Of a stretch of DNA of 64,000 nt, positions 31,255 to 40,128 are shown one piece after another. The DNA is taken from contig JAFUUL010000026.1 of assembly GCA_017483805.1 (NCBI GenBank), positions 35,601 through 99,600 of the forward strand, in the 5' to 3' direction. This stretch comes from Prevotella sp. GTDB lineage: Bacteria > Bacteroidota > Bacteroidia > Bacteroidales > Bacteroidaceae. Made by a program: the position numbers and the translations under genes. The notes beneath the pieces are model-generated. The model was given only the letters and a program-made list of their open reading frames with translations, made no database searches and was not told the DNA's origin. Position 1 is the first letter of the stretch, and each line of letters starts with the position of its first letter.

Positions 31255-34221
31255 TTACTTAACGATAATCTTCTTACCATTGTTGATGTAGATACCCTTC
31301 TGAGTGGGAGCACCCTCCAGTTTCACACCATTGATGGTGTACCAGCCCTCAGCGGGTATTGCGATACCCTCGGCGTTGATCTCACTGATAGCGGTTGTGC
31401 TACCGTCGGCCTCCTCAACAGTGATACGAGCATTACTTGTTGCAATCAGATAAGCCATCGTTGCGGGGAAGGCATATTTGCTCACCTCCTCGTAAGGCTT
31501 AAACTGGCCATCCTGCGGAGTGTACATACCTTCCTGCACTGCAAGTTGGGCAATTTGGTCGTAAGTGCCCACGAAAGTAGCGGAACCCACAGTCTTAGAA
31601 GGAGTGCCATTTACGACGGTCACGTCGTCAAATGTGATGTCACCAGTAACAGTTGCCTGAGGCTTCACCAGGAACGGAACATTAGCCTTCATCTCTGTCA
31701 GTTCCAGACCGAACTTGATGTTGCTACCTGTTGCAGACGTCAGCACGTTGAAGATTGCATACTTACCAATAGCCTCGCAGAACTGAGAAGTCGTGATTGT
31801 GAACGGCAGAACCAGCACATTCCACTGGCCTGCAGCAAGCGTACGACCAGAAAGGATTACATCCTTAGTACCTGCAATCGCAGCAGCAGCAGCGATAGCC
31901 TCCGAATTGTTCAATGTTGCACCCAAAGCAATCTGAGTAGAAGGATCGATGACAGTCAGATCACCATTCTCAATGTGGACGGTGTAATTGTTCTTCAGGG
32001 TATTTGCATTATTCAGAACAACTTCGATACCACCAGTATATGCTCCAACATGTGCTTTCAGTTGACCTGCTTCATAATCTTCGCTTTCATCTTCTTCATA
32101 AACGTCCACAGCATCCGAGAATTTCAGTTCGACATCTGCGACATCAGTTGTGCCATTAATCGTCTGCAGTCCTTCAACGGTGTAGTTGACGCCACGCACC
32201 TGGAGCAGATGATCTTCTTCGGTGTTACCAACATACAGGGTCTGATCGTTGGCGGTGATGTACAGGTCACGCTTCAGGATAGAGAACCAGCCAGACTCCA
32301 GAGTAATGGTGTAGCCAGTGAAAGCAGCATTGGCCTTCACGCTCTCGGGAATGGTAACTTCATAGTCAGATGCATTCTCACCAGAAGCACGTGTGATAGC
32401 CTCCTCGATAACTGTTTTCTGAGCATCGTTCAGTGCATAAACAGCACCACCAGTCTGTGTCACAGTATAGGTCAACTTTGCAGGATCTGCAGCACCATAA
32501 TACTTCCAAAGGTTGTCGGGAGTAATCGTGATAGAAGCAGCAGTAATTTTGAACTGAGGAGCATCATCTCCTGTCACAACAGATTCAACAGCAATTCTAT
32601 AGTTTGCAGAGGTTGCCGTAGAGCCACTCAAAGCCAGATCATAAAAACCAACAGCCGTAGAATGATCCTCACGGGTAATCTTCATGTTGGTGAATTTACT
32701 AGAAGCGTTTCTCAGAACACTAGTCGCAGCGGGGGTGTTAGCAGAGCCATATGCAGGTTCGGCCTGGGTACCGCCATTCTGCACATATACATTGAGCATA
32801 CTGCTTGCTGAACTTGTTGCCACTTCCCAAGAATAGGCACTAGCCTGTGTTGTGCCATATACAGCAGAAGCAGGAGCACCCTTCAGTTCAACCTTCACGG
32901 CAGCAGCATAGACAGTCATATCGTTCTTCAGCAGAATGATGTTGTAGTTGGCTGCAGAAGCAGTATGTCCCGCAGGATTAACAGCCTCCAGACCATTTGT
33001 GTAGTTCTTAACGACAAAACAGTTCGCAGTACCACTTGCACTAGTCGCTATATTGCTAGAAACATTGATAGTTGAAGCAAATTGTCCTACAGGAGCATAG
33101 TGGGTAGATTCATCAAAGACAGCATCCTCATCGTCCTCGCCCTCGAAACCATCGTAAGAGAGTTCAACGGTTGTAGAGGTTGTGACATCGCCAAAGAAAG
33201 TGTTGATGGCCTTAGGAGTTACACGCAGACCCTTCTTAGCGATACGGACAGTCAGTTTGACAGGCTCATCAGTCTCTTCACCCTCATCATCCAATACCAT
33301 TGGCTGGTAGTCCTTGTAGTTATCATTGCTTGCTTTAACACGATATTGGACTGAATAACCAGTGGTGTTTGCATTTGTAGCCTTAGGTACATCTTCACTC
33401 CATTCTTCGCTATCACCCAGTTTGTACTCCATCGTACCATTGACTGCCACACCTGCTGTAACCAACTCCTGTTCATCAGCATTGTAAACAAGTCCAGTGT
33501 TAGCGGTCGGATCCGTCGTAATTGATGCATAGACCTGCTTAATCTCAAACTCACCAATCAAAGTGGCATCAAAAGCATTCACGTTTACATTGCTGGAAGT
33601 CACTATAAAGTAAGCCTTGTACTTTGCAGCCGTATGGTCGGTTACTTTTCTTGTTGCATCAGCAATGTCTGTAAACCATGATTCTGCATCATCTACAGCA
33701 GGAGCACCACTAGTAGTAATAGCATACTTAATGGTCAAAGTTCCAATACCAGATACGTTAGGAGCAGTCTTGATAACCTGATGAGGCTGACCATCATAGT
33801 CGACATCCTCATTTACCTCATAGCCAGTTGCAGTGATGTTAGCCTTTGTGATTTTGAAAGCAGCAGTTGTTGTTCCATCCAAGGTGTAACCATCGGCAGC
33901 CGTAACCGTCAGCGTGTAAGCACCAGGAGTGTAGTTGGTCATACTACCAGTACCACCTTCGTCGGCCGTGAAAGCAGCAGTGTAGTGAGTGCCTGCGGTG
34001 AGTTCTGTTGCTTCTAAGGCCTCACCTATCTTACCCCAAACCTTATAAGCGGTAAAGGCATCAGCCGAATTGGTGTAAGGAGCAGACTCTTCACCAGTAG
34101 CCTCAACATACTCCCCTTCTGCGTTGAGGAACCTAATCTCAACGTCAGAAATTTCAGTGTCTGCCCATCCTGCCAACGGCAAGAGAGACAGCAACATCAA
34201 AATAAGAAAATTTCTTCTCAT
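31255..34221 (-). CDS. MBG-repeat surface protein 2 with candidate T9SS tail
   Basis: 988 aa from ATG 34221; upstream codons of the open frame fall in the leader. The signal peptide MRRNFLILMLLSLLPLAG is nearly identical to that of protein 1. The body consists of MBG/Ig-like repeats (for example TITPDNLWKYYGAADPAKLTYTV, then YITANDQTLYVGN), with a C-terminal part ending GWYTINGVKLEGAP, KGIYINNGKKIIVK. The protein is acidic and poor in Cys. It should be exported and surface-bound; ligand or adhesion partner unknown. It is intact, unlike its paralogue at 4528-7749, from which the repeats have diverged while leader and signal peptide have not. Confidence 0.88.
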   Translation of the reverse strand: MRRNFLILMLLSLLPLAGWADTEISDVEIRFLNAEGEYVEATGEESAPYTNSADAFTAYKVWGKIGEALEATELTAGTHYTAAFTADEGGTGSMTNYTPGAYTLTVTAADGYTLDGTTTAAFKITKANITATGYEVNEDVDYDGQPHQVIKTAPNVSGIGTLTIKYAITTSGAPAVDDAESWFTDIADATRKVTDHTAAKYKAYFIVTSSNVNVNAFDATLIGEFEIKQVYASITTDPTANTGLVYNADEQELVTAGVAVNGTMEYKLGDSEEWSEDVPKATNANTTGYSVQYRVKASNDNYKDYQPMVLDDEGEETDEPVKLTVRIAKKGLRVTPKAINTFFGDVTTSTTVELSYDGFEGEDDEDAVFDESTHYAPVGQFASTINVSSNIATSASGTANCFVVKNYTNGLEAVNPAGHTASAANYNIILLKNDMTVYAAAVKVELKGAPASAVYGTTQASAYSWEVATSSASSMLNVYVQNGGTQAEPAYGSANTPAATSVLRNASSKFTNMKITREDHSTAVGFYDLALSGSTATSANYRIAVESVVTGDDAPQFKITAASITITPDNLWKYYGAADPAKLTYTVTQTGGAVYALNDAQKTVIEEAITRASGENASDYEVTIPESVKANAAFTGYTITLESGWFSILKRDLYITANDQTLYVGNTEEDHLLQVRGVNYTVEGLQTINGTTDVADVELKFSDAVDVYEEDESEDYEAGQLKAHVGAYTGGIEVVLNNANTLKNNYTVHIENGDLTVIDPSTQIALGATLNNSEAIAAAAAIAGTKDVILSGRTLAAGQWNVLVLPFTITTSQFCEAIGKYAIFNVLTSATGSNIKFGLELTEMKANVPFLVKPQATVTGDITFDDVTVVNGTPSKTVGSATFVGTYDQIAQLAVQEGMYTPQDGQFKPYEEVSKYAFPATMAYLIATSNARITVEEADGSTTAISEINAEGIAIPAEGWYTINGVKLEGAPTQKGIYINNGKKIIVK

Positions 34222-34779
34222 AATTGAAATGTTTTTGTTAATAATGTGAATAAATAAATGTTTATAAATGATTGAAAATCTTTCTTTAGCAGAGGGCACA
34301 CAGAGGTGCTGGCCGGCACTCCCCTGCTGGTCATTACTCACATTACAAACGTACGGAAACAAAAAAAGACGTGGGAGTAATGTTTCTCTCCGCGCCTATC
34401 CCATTGCTCAGGCTCTCGCATTGCCCCTACTTAAGGATAAGCAACGTAAAGCCTGCCCACGCCGAGCGATATATATGCACACACTACGGCCTATATATGC
34501 CCGACTGGTCTATATACGCAAAGACAGTATGACCATCTTGTGGCATACACCTTATTATATATATAAGAAGGGAATTATGGCCGCAGGGAGATATAAAATC
34601 AACCCACGCGGACGTCTCTGTTGCATTACCGCTGTAAGTAGATTCAAATTTGCGAGATTTGAGCAAACAGACAGGTAACGTTCGAAAACGTCCTTTCGAG
34701 ACTGGGCGTACAACTGCCCTCGGGTCTCGTTCCATCGATGTTATTTTAACGTACCCACCCTCTCATGAGCAGGCATTTC
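34222..34779 (-). promoter_or_regulatory. Long structured 5' leader of the MBG-2 gene (copy 2)
   Basis: Homologue of 7750-8342. Covarying hairpins: 34697-34729 (CGAGAC ... GTCTCG enclosing GGGC-AGTTGTAC-GCCC) and 34527-34548 (GTATG-CCA ... TGG-CATAC). Single-stranded joints such as GCGTATATAGACCA are nearly invariant between the copies. No protein gene is supported; the region 34800-34939 beyond the promoter shows nothing. Confidence 0.7.
34361..34463 (-). ncRNA. Conserved ~95-nt domain closed by a terminator stem, copy 2
   Basis: Closing stem GGCGTGGG/CCCACGTC followed by seven U; inner CAGGCT/AGCCTG, TTGC/GCAA, CCT/AGG tip and the same TATCC-GGATA pseudoknot option as copy 1 (7913-8015). 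Internal sequence such as GGGATAGGCGCGGAGAGA is the same in both copies. Confidence 0.55.
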
Positions 34780-34784
34780 GGGTG

Positions 34785-34792
34785 CAAAGATA
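34785..34792 (-). promoter_or_regulatory. Promoter -7 box of MBG-2 leader
   Basis: Reverse strand TATCTTTG followed by CACCCGAAAT, the same as for module 1. The palindromic array of module 1 is absent upstream here. Confidence 0.65.
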
Positions 34793-34939
34793 AACATAAT
34801 TTTCCAATCACCAAAGAATTTTAAGAAAAAATGCGCATTTTTTTGTGATTTGGAAAGAAATTGGCCACAATTTACGAAGATTTCACTCGCGCTGGGCCGC
34901 AGGAACGGGCTGCCCCCGCGGCCCTGGCGTAAGCGATGG

Positions 34940-36184
34940 TTACTCCGTGTAGTAGTCTATCAGGCGGATCATCAGTTCGTTGAGTTGTTCCACCTCGTAG
35001 TCGCCTACCGTGGCCTCGATGTGGTCGTTGCCCACACCGCTGTCGTTGGTCAGGAAGACATAGGTGCCGCCAGTGGCGATGGCGAAGAAGCGCAGCATGA
35101 ATTCGGTGTTCTTATCCACGCCGCTCGCTGACACGGGAATGAGGCGGATGCCCTGACGGGCACAGGCCGTGACCGACTTCTGCAGCGAACTGATGACGTC
35201 GGTATTGTGGTGTGCCGGCGCATCGAGGATAAGGAACGCCAGGCGTGTGCGGGCCGACTCATCCCACGACAGGTCTTGTAGCATCCGCTCCAGAGCAGTG
35301 TGAACAGCCTCAGGGTAGTCGCCGCCGCCATCGGCCCGCTGCTCCTGTATGAAGTTGATGGTGGTCGAGGGGTTGCCGGAGAAGTCGGAGTGGCGCGTCA
35401 GATAGTCGTCACCTTCATCGCGATAGAAGAGGGCCGCCGTGCGCATGGTCTGTTCGGGGTGACGGCCAGCCGCCTTGCCCAGTATGTCGAGCAGATCGCT
35501 CTTCAGGAAGTTGATCTCGTCGGCCATCGACCCTGTGGCATCCACCACAAAGGCGATGTCGGCCTTCTGCGCCACCTTCGTGGCAGGAGCGGCACACACA
35601 TAGCGGTTGACCGTAGGCTGGGCCTGCTCGTTCCACCCGCTGACCACCGGCGGCTCTTCCATCAGCCGTCCGTCGACGCTGACACGCAGGTTGGCCGTCT
35701 CCACCGTCTCGCTCTTCTGCCAGAGGCTCAACCAGCAGTTGGCCTGTCCGTGGTTGTCGGTAGTGGTCTCCCAGACCACGGTCTGACTTTTGCCGTCCTG
35801 ACGCAGCAGCCTGACAGGGATGCCGGCCAGCGGCTGACCGCTTTCGTCGGTCACCAGCAGGGCCACGCGGTGGTTGGTGTAGCAACTCCAGTAGTCGCAG
35901 TTAGCGGCTAGCGTGTCCTTCTGCATCAACTTCGACCAGAAGTCCCAATGCTGCAGGTCGTTCCACTCGCCAGCCGTCACCACACCGGCCTTCTCGTCGT
36001 TGCCGCCGGAGGAACCGGGGACACCCTTACCGCCGCCAGTCGAGGCGGAGAGTCCCATATATTCGCCGTCGAAGGATCCAGAATAGTCATCGCCGTCTAT
36101 TCCTTTAGAACACGAGCAGACCACGGTGCCGACGGCCAGCACCACCAAAGCGGCCACGCTCAATAAACCATTGTTTCTTTTCAT
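34940..36184 (-). CDS. VWA-domain lipoprotein
   Basis: 414 aa. Lipoprotein-type signal (MKRNNGLLSVAALVVLAVGTVVCSC with Cys at the end), then a flexible Gly/Ser-rich region, an Ig-like carboxypeptidase-regulatory-type segment (VALLVTDESGQPLAGIPVRLL), and a von Willebrand A domain from about 200 with the MIDAS start ADIAFVVDATGSMADEI (DxTxS-like metal site). VWA lipoproteins bind partner proteins in a metal-dependent way; the partner is unknown. It is divergent from the lipoprotein-sigma operon at 36373. Confidence 0.82.
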   Translation of the reverse strand: MKRNNGLLSVAALVVLAVGTVVCSCSKGIDGDDYSGSFDGEYMGLSASTGGGKGVPGSSGGNDEKAGVVTAGEWNDLQHWDFWSKLMQKDTLAANCDYWSCYTNHRVALLVTDESGQPLAGIPVRLLRQDGKSQTVVWETTTDNHGQANCWLSLWQKSETVETANLRVSVDGRLMEEPPVVSGWNEQAQPTVNRYVCAAPATKVAQKADIAFVVDATGSMADEINFLKSDLLDILGKAAGRHPEQTMRTAALFYRDEGDDYLTRHSDFSGNPSTTINFIQEQRADGGGDYPEAVHTALERMLQDLSWDESARTRLAFLILDAPAHHNTDVISSLQKSVTACARQGIRLIPVSASGVDKNTEFMLRFFAIATGGTYVFLTNDSGVGNDHIEATVGDYEVEQLNELMIRLIDYYTE

Positions 36185-36348
36185 CTTTGTTGCTTGTTTA
36201 GAAATTAATCACTGTTTCTGCTTATTCAAACACCAGACGGCCCGAAACCTTGCTTGAACCTTGTCGACATTAACCATCGTTAACAGAGTGGAAAGAAAAA
36301 CTTGTCCCACCCATGCAAGATTCACGATGTTGCGGAGTTATATATAAA

Positions 36349-36371
36349 AGGTAAAAAAGTAAAAAGGTTAA
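36349..36371. repeat. 8-nt-period A-rich spacer before the lipoprotein gene
   Basis: AAAAGGT-AAAAAAGT-AAAAAGG units, same family as 29797-29824 and 36964-36988. Confidence 0.55.
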
Positions 36372-36372
36372 T

Positions 36373-36972
36373 ATGAAGACAATAATCTGTAATATCCTTT
36401 GCATGGGCTTGCTGGCCTGCCTGCTGGCAGCCTGCTCGGTGGACGACGAGGCCGATGCCTCGCCGAAATACTTCGACACCAACATGATGGGCGTGACCTT
36501 CGAAGGCGTGTGGAACATCGACGGGACTCCTGCCGAGCAGACCTCGCTGCTCATCTATTCCTACGAAAACGCCCTGCAGACCGTCACTTTCAGCAAATTC
36601 CCCTACGACGTTGCACTGAGTACGCTGATGCCCGACCTGCAGGGCTATCGGGCCGTGGAGCCGTCCACACCCCCCACGTTCATTCTCTCTTCCATCGGCT
36701 ATTCAGCATCGGCCAACTACGCTGGCATCATCTCTTCAAAGGGTGAAGACTATGCGTACATCCCGTTCGAAGCCATCGGCACCGACGGCGACGCAGTGTC
36801 GATTGTGCTCGACCTGTCGCCCAGCAAGTCCACCTTCGTTGTCAGCGAGACGACGGCCAACTGCATCCTAATGGTGAAGCGCCTGCACCTGACCCGTGCC
36901 GACGGTCAGCAGCAGACATGGGCCCTGAACCCAGAACGGAAACTAACCTTCACCAGCACCAAGAAAAGGTGA
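36373..36972 (+). CDS. Small putative lipoprotein
   Basis: 199 aa. Lipoprotein signal MKTIICNILCMGLLACLLAACS with Cys at the cleavage site. The mature part has no family I recognise with confidence; beta-rich composition and length resemble the DUF4840-type lipoproteins of Bacteroidales. Upstream and downstream spacers are A-rich 8-nt repeats. First gene of a three-gene unit with an ECF sigma factor and its membrane partner. Confidence 0.65.
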   Translation: MKTIICNILCMGLLACLLAACSVDDEADASPKYFDTNMMGVTFEGVWNIDGTPAEQTSLLIYSYENALQTVTFSKFPYDVALSTLMPDLQGYRAVEPSTPPTFILSSIGYSASANYAGIISSKGEDYAYIPFEAIGTDGDAVSIVLDLSPSKSTFVVSETTANCILMVKRLHLTRADGQQQTWALNPERKLTFTSTKKR

Positions 36973-36991
36973 AAAAGTAAAAAGGGGAAAG

Positions 36992-37540
36992 ATGCTGGAG
37001 ACCGAGCACCAACTGCTGGAAGCCGTCGGTAGTGGAGACCGCCAGGCCATGCGCCGACTCTACGACCGCTATGCCGGCTACGCCATGGCCACAGGACTGC
37101 GCTACATAGGCGAGTCGGAGGCCGTGCGCGACGTGGTGCAGGAGAGTTTCATCAAGGTCTTCACCACCATCGGGCGCTTCCGCTACAGGGGCGAGGGCTC
37201 GCTGAAGGCATGGATCAACCGCATCGTGGCTAACCAGGCCATCGACTACCTGCAAGAGCGGCACAGGGTGACGTTCGTCAGCGACCTGCCGCTGGAGGCC
37301 GAAGACGAGGAGCCCAACGTGGAGCATATCCCCCACGACGTGCTGATGCGACTCATCGGCCAACTGCCCACCGGCTACCGCATGGTGCTCAACCTCTACG
37401 TCTTCGAGCAACTGTCGCACCGCGACATCGCCCAGCGGCTGGGCATACGCGAAGCCACCTCGGCCTCGCAGTACAACCGAGCCAAGGCCTGCCTGGCCCG
37501 ACTACTCAAAAACTATCTTAAAGAGCAAGAAAAGACATGA
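36992..37540 (+). CDS. ECF-type RNA polymerase sigma factor
   Basis: 182 aa. Sigma-70 region 2 (LYDRYAGYAMATGLRYIGESEAVRDVVQESFIKVFTTI) and region 4 (LPTGYRMVLNLYVFEQLSHRDIAQRLGIREATSASQYNRAKACLARLL) are clear, with no extra domains. It overlaps the following gene by 4 nt (ATGA), implying translational coupling with its likely anti-sigma partner. Confidence 0.92.
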   Translation: MLETEHQLLEAVGSGDRQAMRRLYDRYAGYAMATGLRYIGESEAVRDVVQESFIKVFTTIGRFRYRGEGSLKAWINRIVANQAIDYLQERHRVTFVSDLPLEAEDEEPNVEHIPHDVLMRLIGQLPTGYRMVLNLYVFEQLSHRDIAQRLGIREATSASQYNRAKACLARLLKNYLKEQEKT

Positions 37541-38739
37541 AACAGAAAGACTGGACAGACCAACTCCGCGACCGACTGGCCGACCATCAGGCGCCAGTCA
37601 ATGACGACCTGTGGGCCGACATAGAGGCCCGCCTCGACCAGGCCGCTCCCACGCCGCGACCCCTGCTGCGCCGTCTGCGCTGGCCAGCCGTGGCGGCAGC
37701 AGCCGTCGCCCTGCTGTTGGGAAGCAGCACGCTCCTGCTGTGGGACGGCTCTGAGTCAGAGCCGCACATGATGGCGACAGCCCCAGTCGCCCCTATCGAA
37801 ACGGACGAACTCATCACGGCTCAAGTTCCAGCAGACGAACCCGTCACGGCTCAAGTTCCAGCAGACGAGCCCGTCACGGCTCAAGTACGTGCCAACCAGC
37901 CCTCACGCTCTGCTACCGAAGTAACGGCAGAGCCGACAAACGAAGAGGCCGAGACAACGCCGACCGAACAGGAAGAGACTGAAACGCCAGAGCGAGCCGA
38001 CACCCTGCGAGCACCCACCATGCCTTCACCTCACCGCACCACCACGCCCACTCCCACGCCACACATCACACACCAGCAGAAGCCCCTCCTGGCCGCCACC
38101 TTCTATACAGAGAACGGCTTTGCCGACTGGCAGCAGAGCGAGCGCGTGCTGATGAGCCGTGAGATGGCCGACAGGTTTGCTGCCTCAGAATATGCCAACG
38201 GCTCGCGGGCCCAGTCGCCCGTCTGGCTCGCCGACTTCGAGGAGCGCCAGCACCACGACCGTCCCCTCACCCTCGGCCTGCGTGTCAGTTACTCCCTCAA
38301 CTCGCGCCTGTCGCTCAGCAGCGGCCTCGTCTACACCCGCCTCCACTCAGAGTTCACCACCGTCATGCGTGGCGAGGGGGTGGAGCGCCAGCAGACGCTG
38401 CACTACGTGGGCCTGCCCCTCAGTGTGCAGTACCGTCTGCTGCGCTACCGCCGCTTCAGCCTCTACGCCTCTGCAGGCACAGAGGTCGACTGGAACGTCA
38501 GCGCACGGCTGAGCACACAGGGCACCACGACCGACGGCGAACGAGACCGCTGCCAGTGGTCGTTCTGCGGCAGCATGGGCATGGCCTACGACCTGACGCC
38601 CGCGCTGAGCGTCTATGCCGAGCCAGGCATCCACCACTATCCCGACAACCACAGCACGGTGCAAAACTACTTCAAGGACCGCCCCACCGCCTTCAGCCTG
38701 CAGATGGGCCTGCGACTGCAGTTAGGGAAAAAAGAGTGA
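37537..38739 (+). CDS. Membrane-spanning anti-sigma-like protein fused to an outer-membrane barrel domain
   Basis: 400 aa. Order: a short cytoplasmic head (about 1-46, DDLWADIEARLDQA, as in Bacteroidetes partners of ECF factors), one membrane helix (about 47-69), a periplasmic low-complexity linker (about 75-180) with three copies of TAQVPADEPV, then a C-terminal ~200-residue beta-barrel-like domain (LTLGLRVSYSLNSRLSLSSGL, ending FSLQMGLRLQLGKKE). One chain would then reach from cytoplasm to outer membrane. It may sense the envelope and control the sigma factor encoded just upstream; this is inference. Confidence 0.78.
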   Translation: MKQKDWTDQLRDRLADHQAPVNDDLWADIEARLDQAAPTPRPLLRRLRWPAVAAAAVALLLGSSTLLLWDGSESEPHMMATAPVAPIETDELITAQVPADEPVTAQVPADEPVTAQVRANQPSRSATEVTAEPTNEEAETTPTEQEETETPERADTLRAPTMPSPHRTTTPTPTPHITHQQKPLLAATFYTENGFADWQQSERVLMSREMADRFAASEYANGSRAQSPVWLADFEERQHHDRPLTLGLRVSYSLNSRLSLSSGLVYTRLHSEFTTVMRGEGVERQQTLHYVGLPLSVQYRLLRYRRFSLYASAGTEVDWNVSARLSTQGTTTDGERDRCQWSFCGSMGMAYDLTPALSVYAEPGIHHYPDNHSTVQNYFKDRPTAFSLQMGLRLQLGKKE

Positions 38740-38768
38740 TATTTCTTGGCTAAACAGAAAAAAAGTCG

Positions 38769-38776
38769 TACTTTTG
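38769..38776 (+). promoter_or_regulatory. Bacteroidetes -7 promoter box for the aminotransferase gene
   Basis: TACTTTTG followed by CAG, 29 bp before ATG 38806. Confidence 0.6.
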
Positions 38777-38805
38777 CAGCCAGACAGTAAAAGACAACGA
38801 CAGCA

Positions 38806-40128
38806 ATGAAACTGACACCTATCAAGAAAGAGATCGTCGACGGACTGATAGCCCAGTTGGGCATCCGCGACTTCACCAAGGCCACCATCCGCGAAGTGAA
38901 GCAGGTGGCTGCGATGGCCGAGAAGGAGAGCGGCGTGGAGTATATCAAGATGGAGATGGGCATACCCGGCCTGCCTGCCGCCCAGGTGGGCGTGGATGCA
39001 CAGATACAGGCCCTGAAGGATGGCATCGCCCACTCCTACCCCGACATTCAGGGCTACCCAGAACTGAAGCGGCAGGCCTCGCGCTTCGTCAAGGCCTTCA
39101 TCGGCGTAGACGTGGCTCCTGAGGGCTGCGTGCCCGTCAGCGGCAGCATGCAGGGCACCTTCGCCTCGTTCCTCACCTGCTCGCAGGCCGCGCGCGAAAA
39201 AGACACCGTGCTCTTCATCGACCCCGGCTTCCCTGTGCAGAAGATGCAACTGCAGGTGCAGGGCGTGAAGTATGAGACCTTCGATGTCTACGACTTCCGC
39301 GGCGACGCCCTCGGCCCCAAACTGGAGTCGTACCTGAAGGGCGGCCGCATCTGCGCCATCGTCTACTCCAACCCCAACAACCCCGCCTGGATTTGCCTGA
39401 CCGAGAGCGAACTGCAGACCATCGGCACACTGGCCACCCAGTACGACGCCGTGGTGATGGAAGACCTGGCCTACTTCGCCATGGACTTCCGTCAGGACCT
39501 CAGCACGCCCTTCCAGCCGCCCTATCAGCCCACCGTGGCCCGCTATACCGACAACTACATGCTGCTCATCAGCGGTTCGAAGGCCTTCAGTTATGCCGGC
39601 GAGCGCATCGGCGTGGTGTGCATCAGCGACACGCTGTTCCATCGCCACTATCCCGACCTGGCACAGCGCTACGAGGGCCTGCCCTTCGGCCTCGTCTTCA
39701 GCACCCGTATGCTCTATGCCCTCTCCTCAGGCACCAGCCACTCGGCGCAGTACGCCCTGGCCGCCCTGTTCCGTGCCGCCTGCGACGGCGAGTACCGCTT
39801 TCGCGACGACATACGCGTCTACGGCGAGCGTGCCCATAAATTGAAGGAAATCTTCCTGCGCCACAACTTCTACATCGTCTACGACAAGGACCTGGATCGC
39901 CCCATTGCCGACGGTTTCTACTTCACCATCGGCTATCCTGGCATGACCAGCGGGCAGTTGGCACGCGAACTGATGTATTACGGCGTCTCGGCCATCTGCC
40001 TCATCACCACTGGCAGCCATCAGGAGGGCCTGCGCGTGTGTACCTCTTTCATAGAAGACCACCAGTACGCCCAACTGGAAGAGCGCATGGCAGTCTTTGC
40101 GGAAAACAATCCTATTTCTCGATCCTGA
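38806..40128 (+). CDS. PLP-dependent class I/II aminotransferase
   Basis: 440 aa, cytoplasmic fold type I enzyme. EMGIPGLPA and the YSNPNNPAWICLTESEL substrate/cofactor loop precede the PLP lysine in SGSKAFSYAGERIG (Lys about 259). The class converts amino acids to 2-oxo acids. The neighbours (convergent ADP-forming acyl-CoA synthetase; iorAB, paaK elsewhere in the window) suggest aromatic amino acid transamination, but specificity is not readable. The last 17 nt overlap the end of the synthetase gene on the other strand. Confidence 0.86.
   Translation: MKLTPIKKEIVDGLIAQLGIRDFTKATIREVKQVAAMAEKESGVEYIKMEMGIPGLPAAQVGVDAQIQALKDGIAHSYPDIQGYPELKRQASRFVKAFIGVDVAPEGCVPVSGSMQGTFASFLTCSQAAREKDTVLFIDPGFPVQKMQLQVQGVKYETFDVYDFRGDALGPKLESYLKGGRICAIVYSNPNNPAWICLTESELQTIGTLATQYDAVVMEDLAYFAMDFRQDLSTPFQPPYQPTVARYTDNYMLLISGSKAFSYAGERIGVVCISDTLFHRHYPDLAQRYEGLPFGLVFSTRMLYALSSGTSHSAQYALAALFRAACDGEYRFRDDIRVYGERAHKLKEIFLRHNFYIVYDKDLDRPIADGFYFTIGYPGMTSGQLARELMYYGVSAICLITTGSHQEGLRVCTSFIEDHQYAQLEERMAVFAENNPISRS

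Noticed and set aside
31228-32811. 527-aa forward ORF opposite MBG-2, and similar ORFs opposite MBG-1 (5419-6423, 6643-7764)
   Set aside because: Ser/Ile/Cys-rich antisense frames of repetitive surface-protein genes; no start or promoter context.
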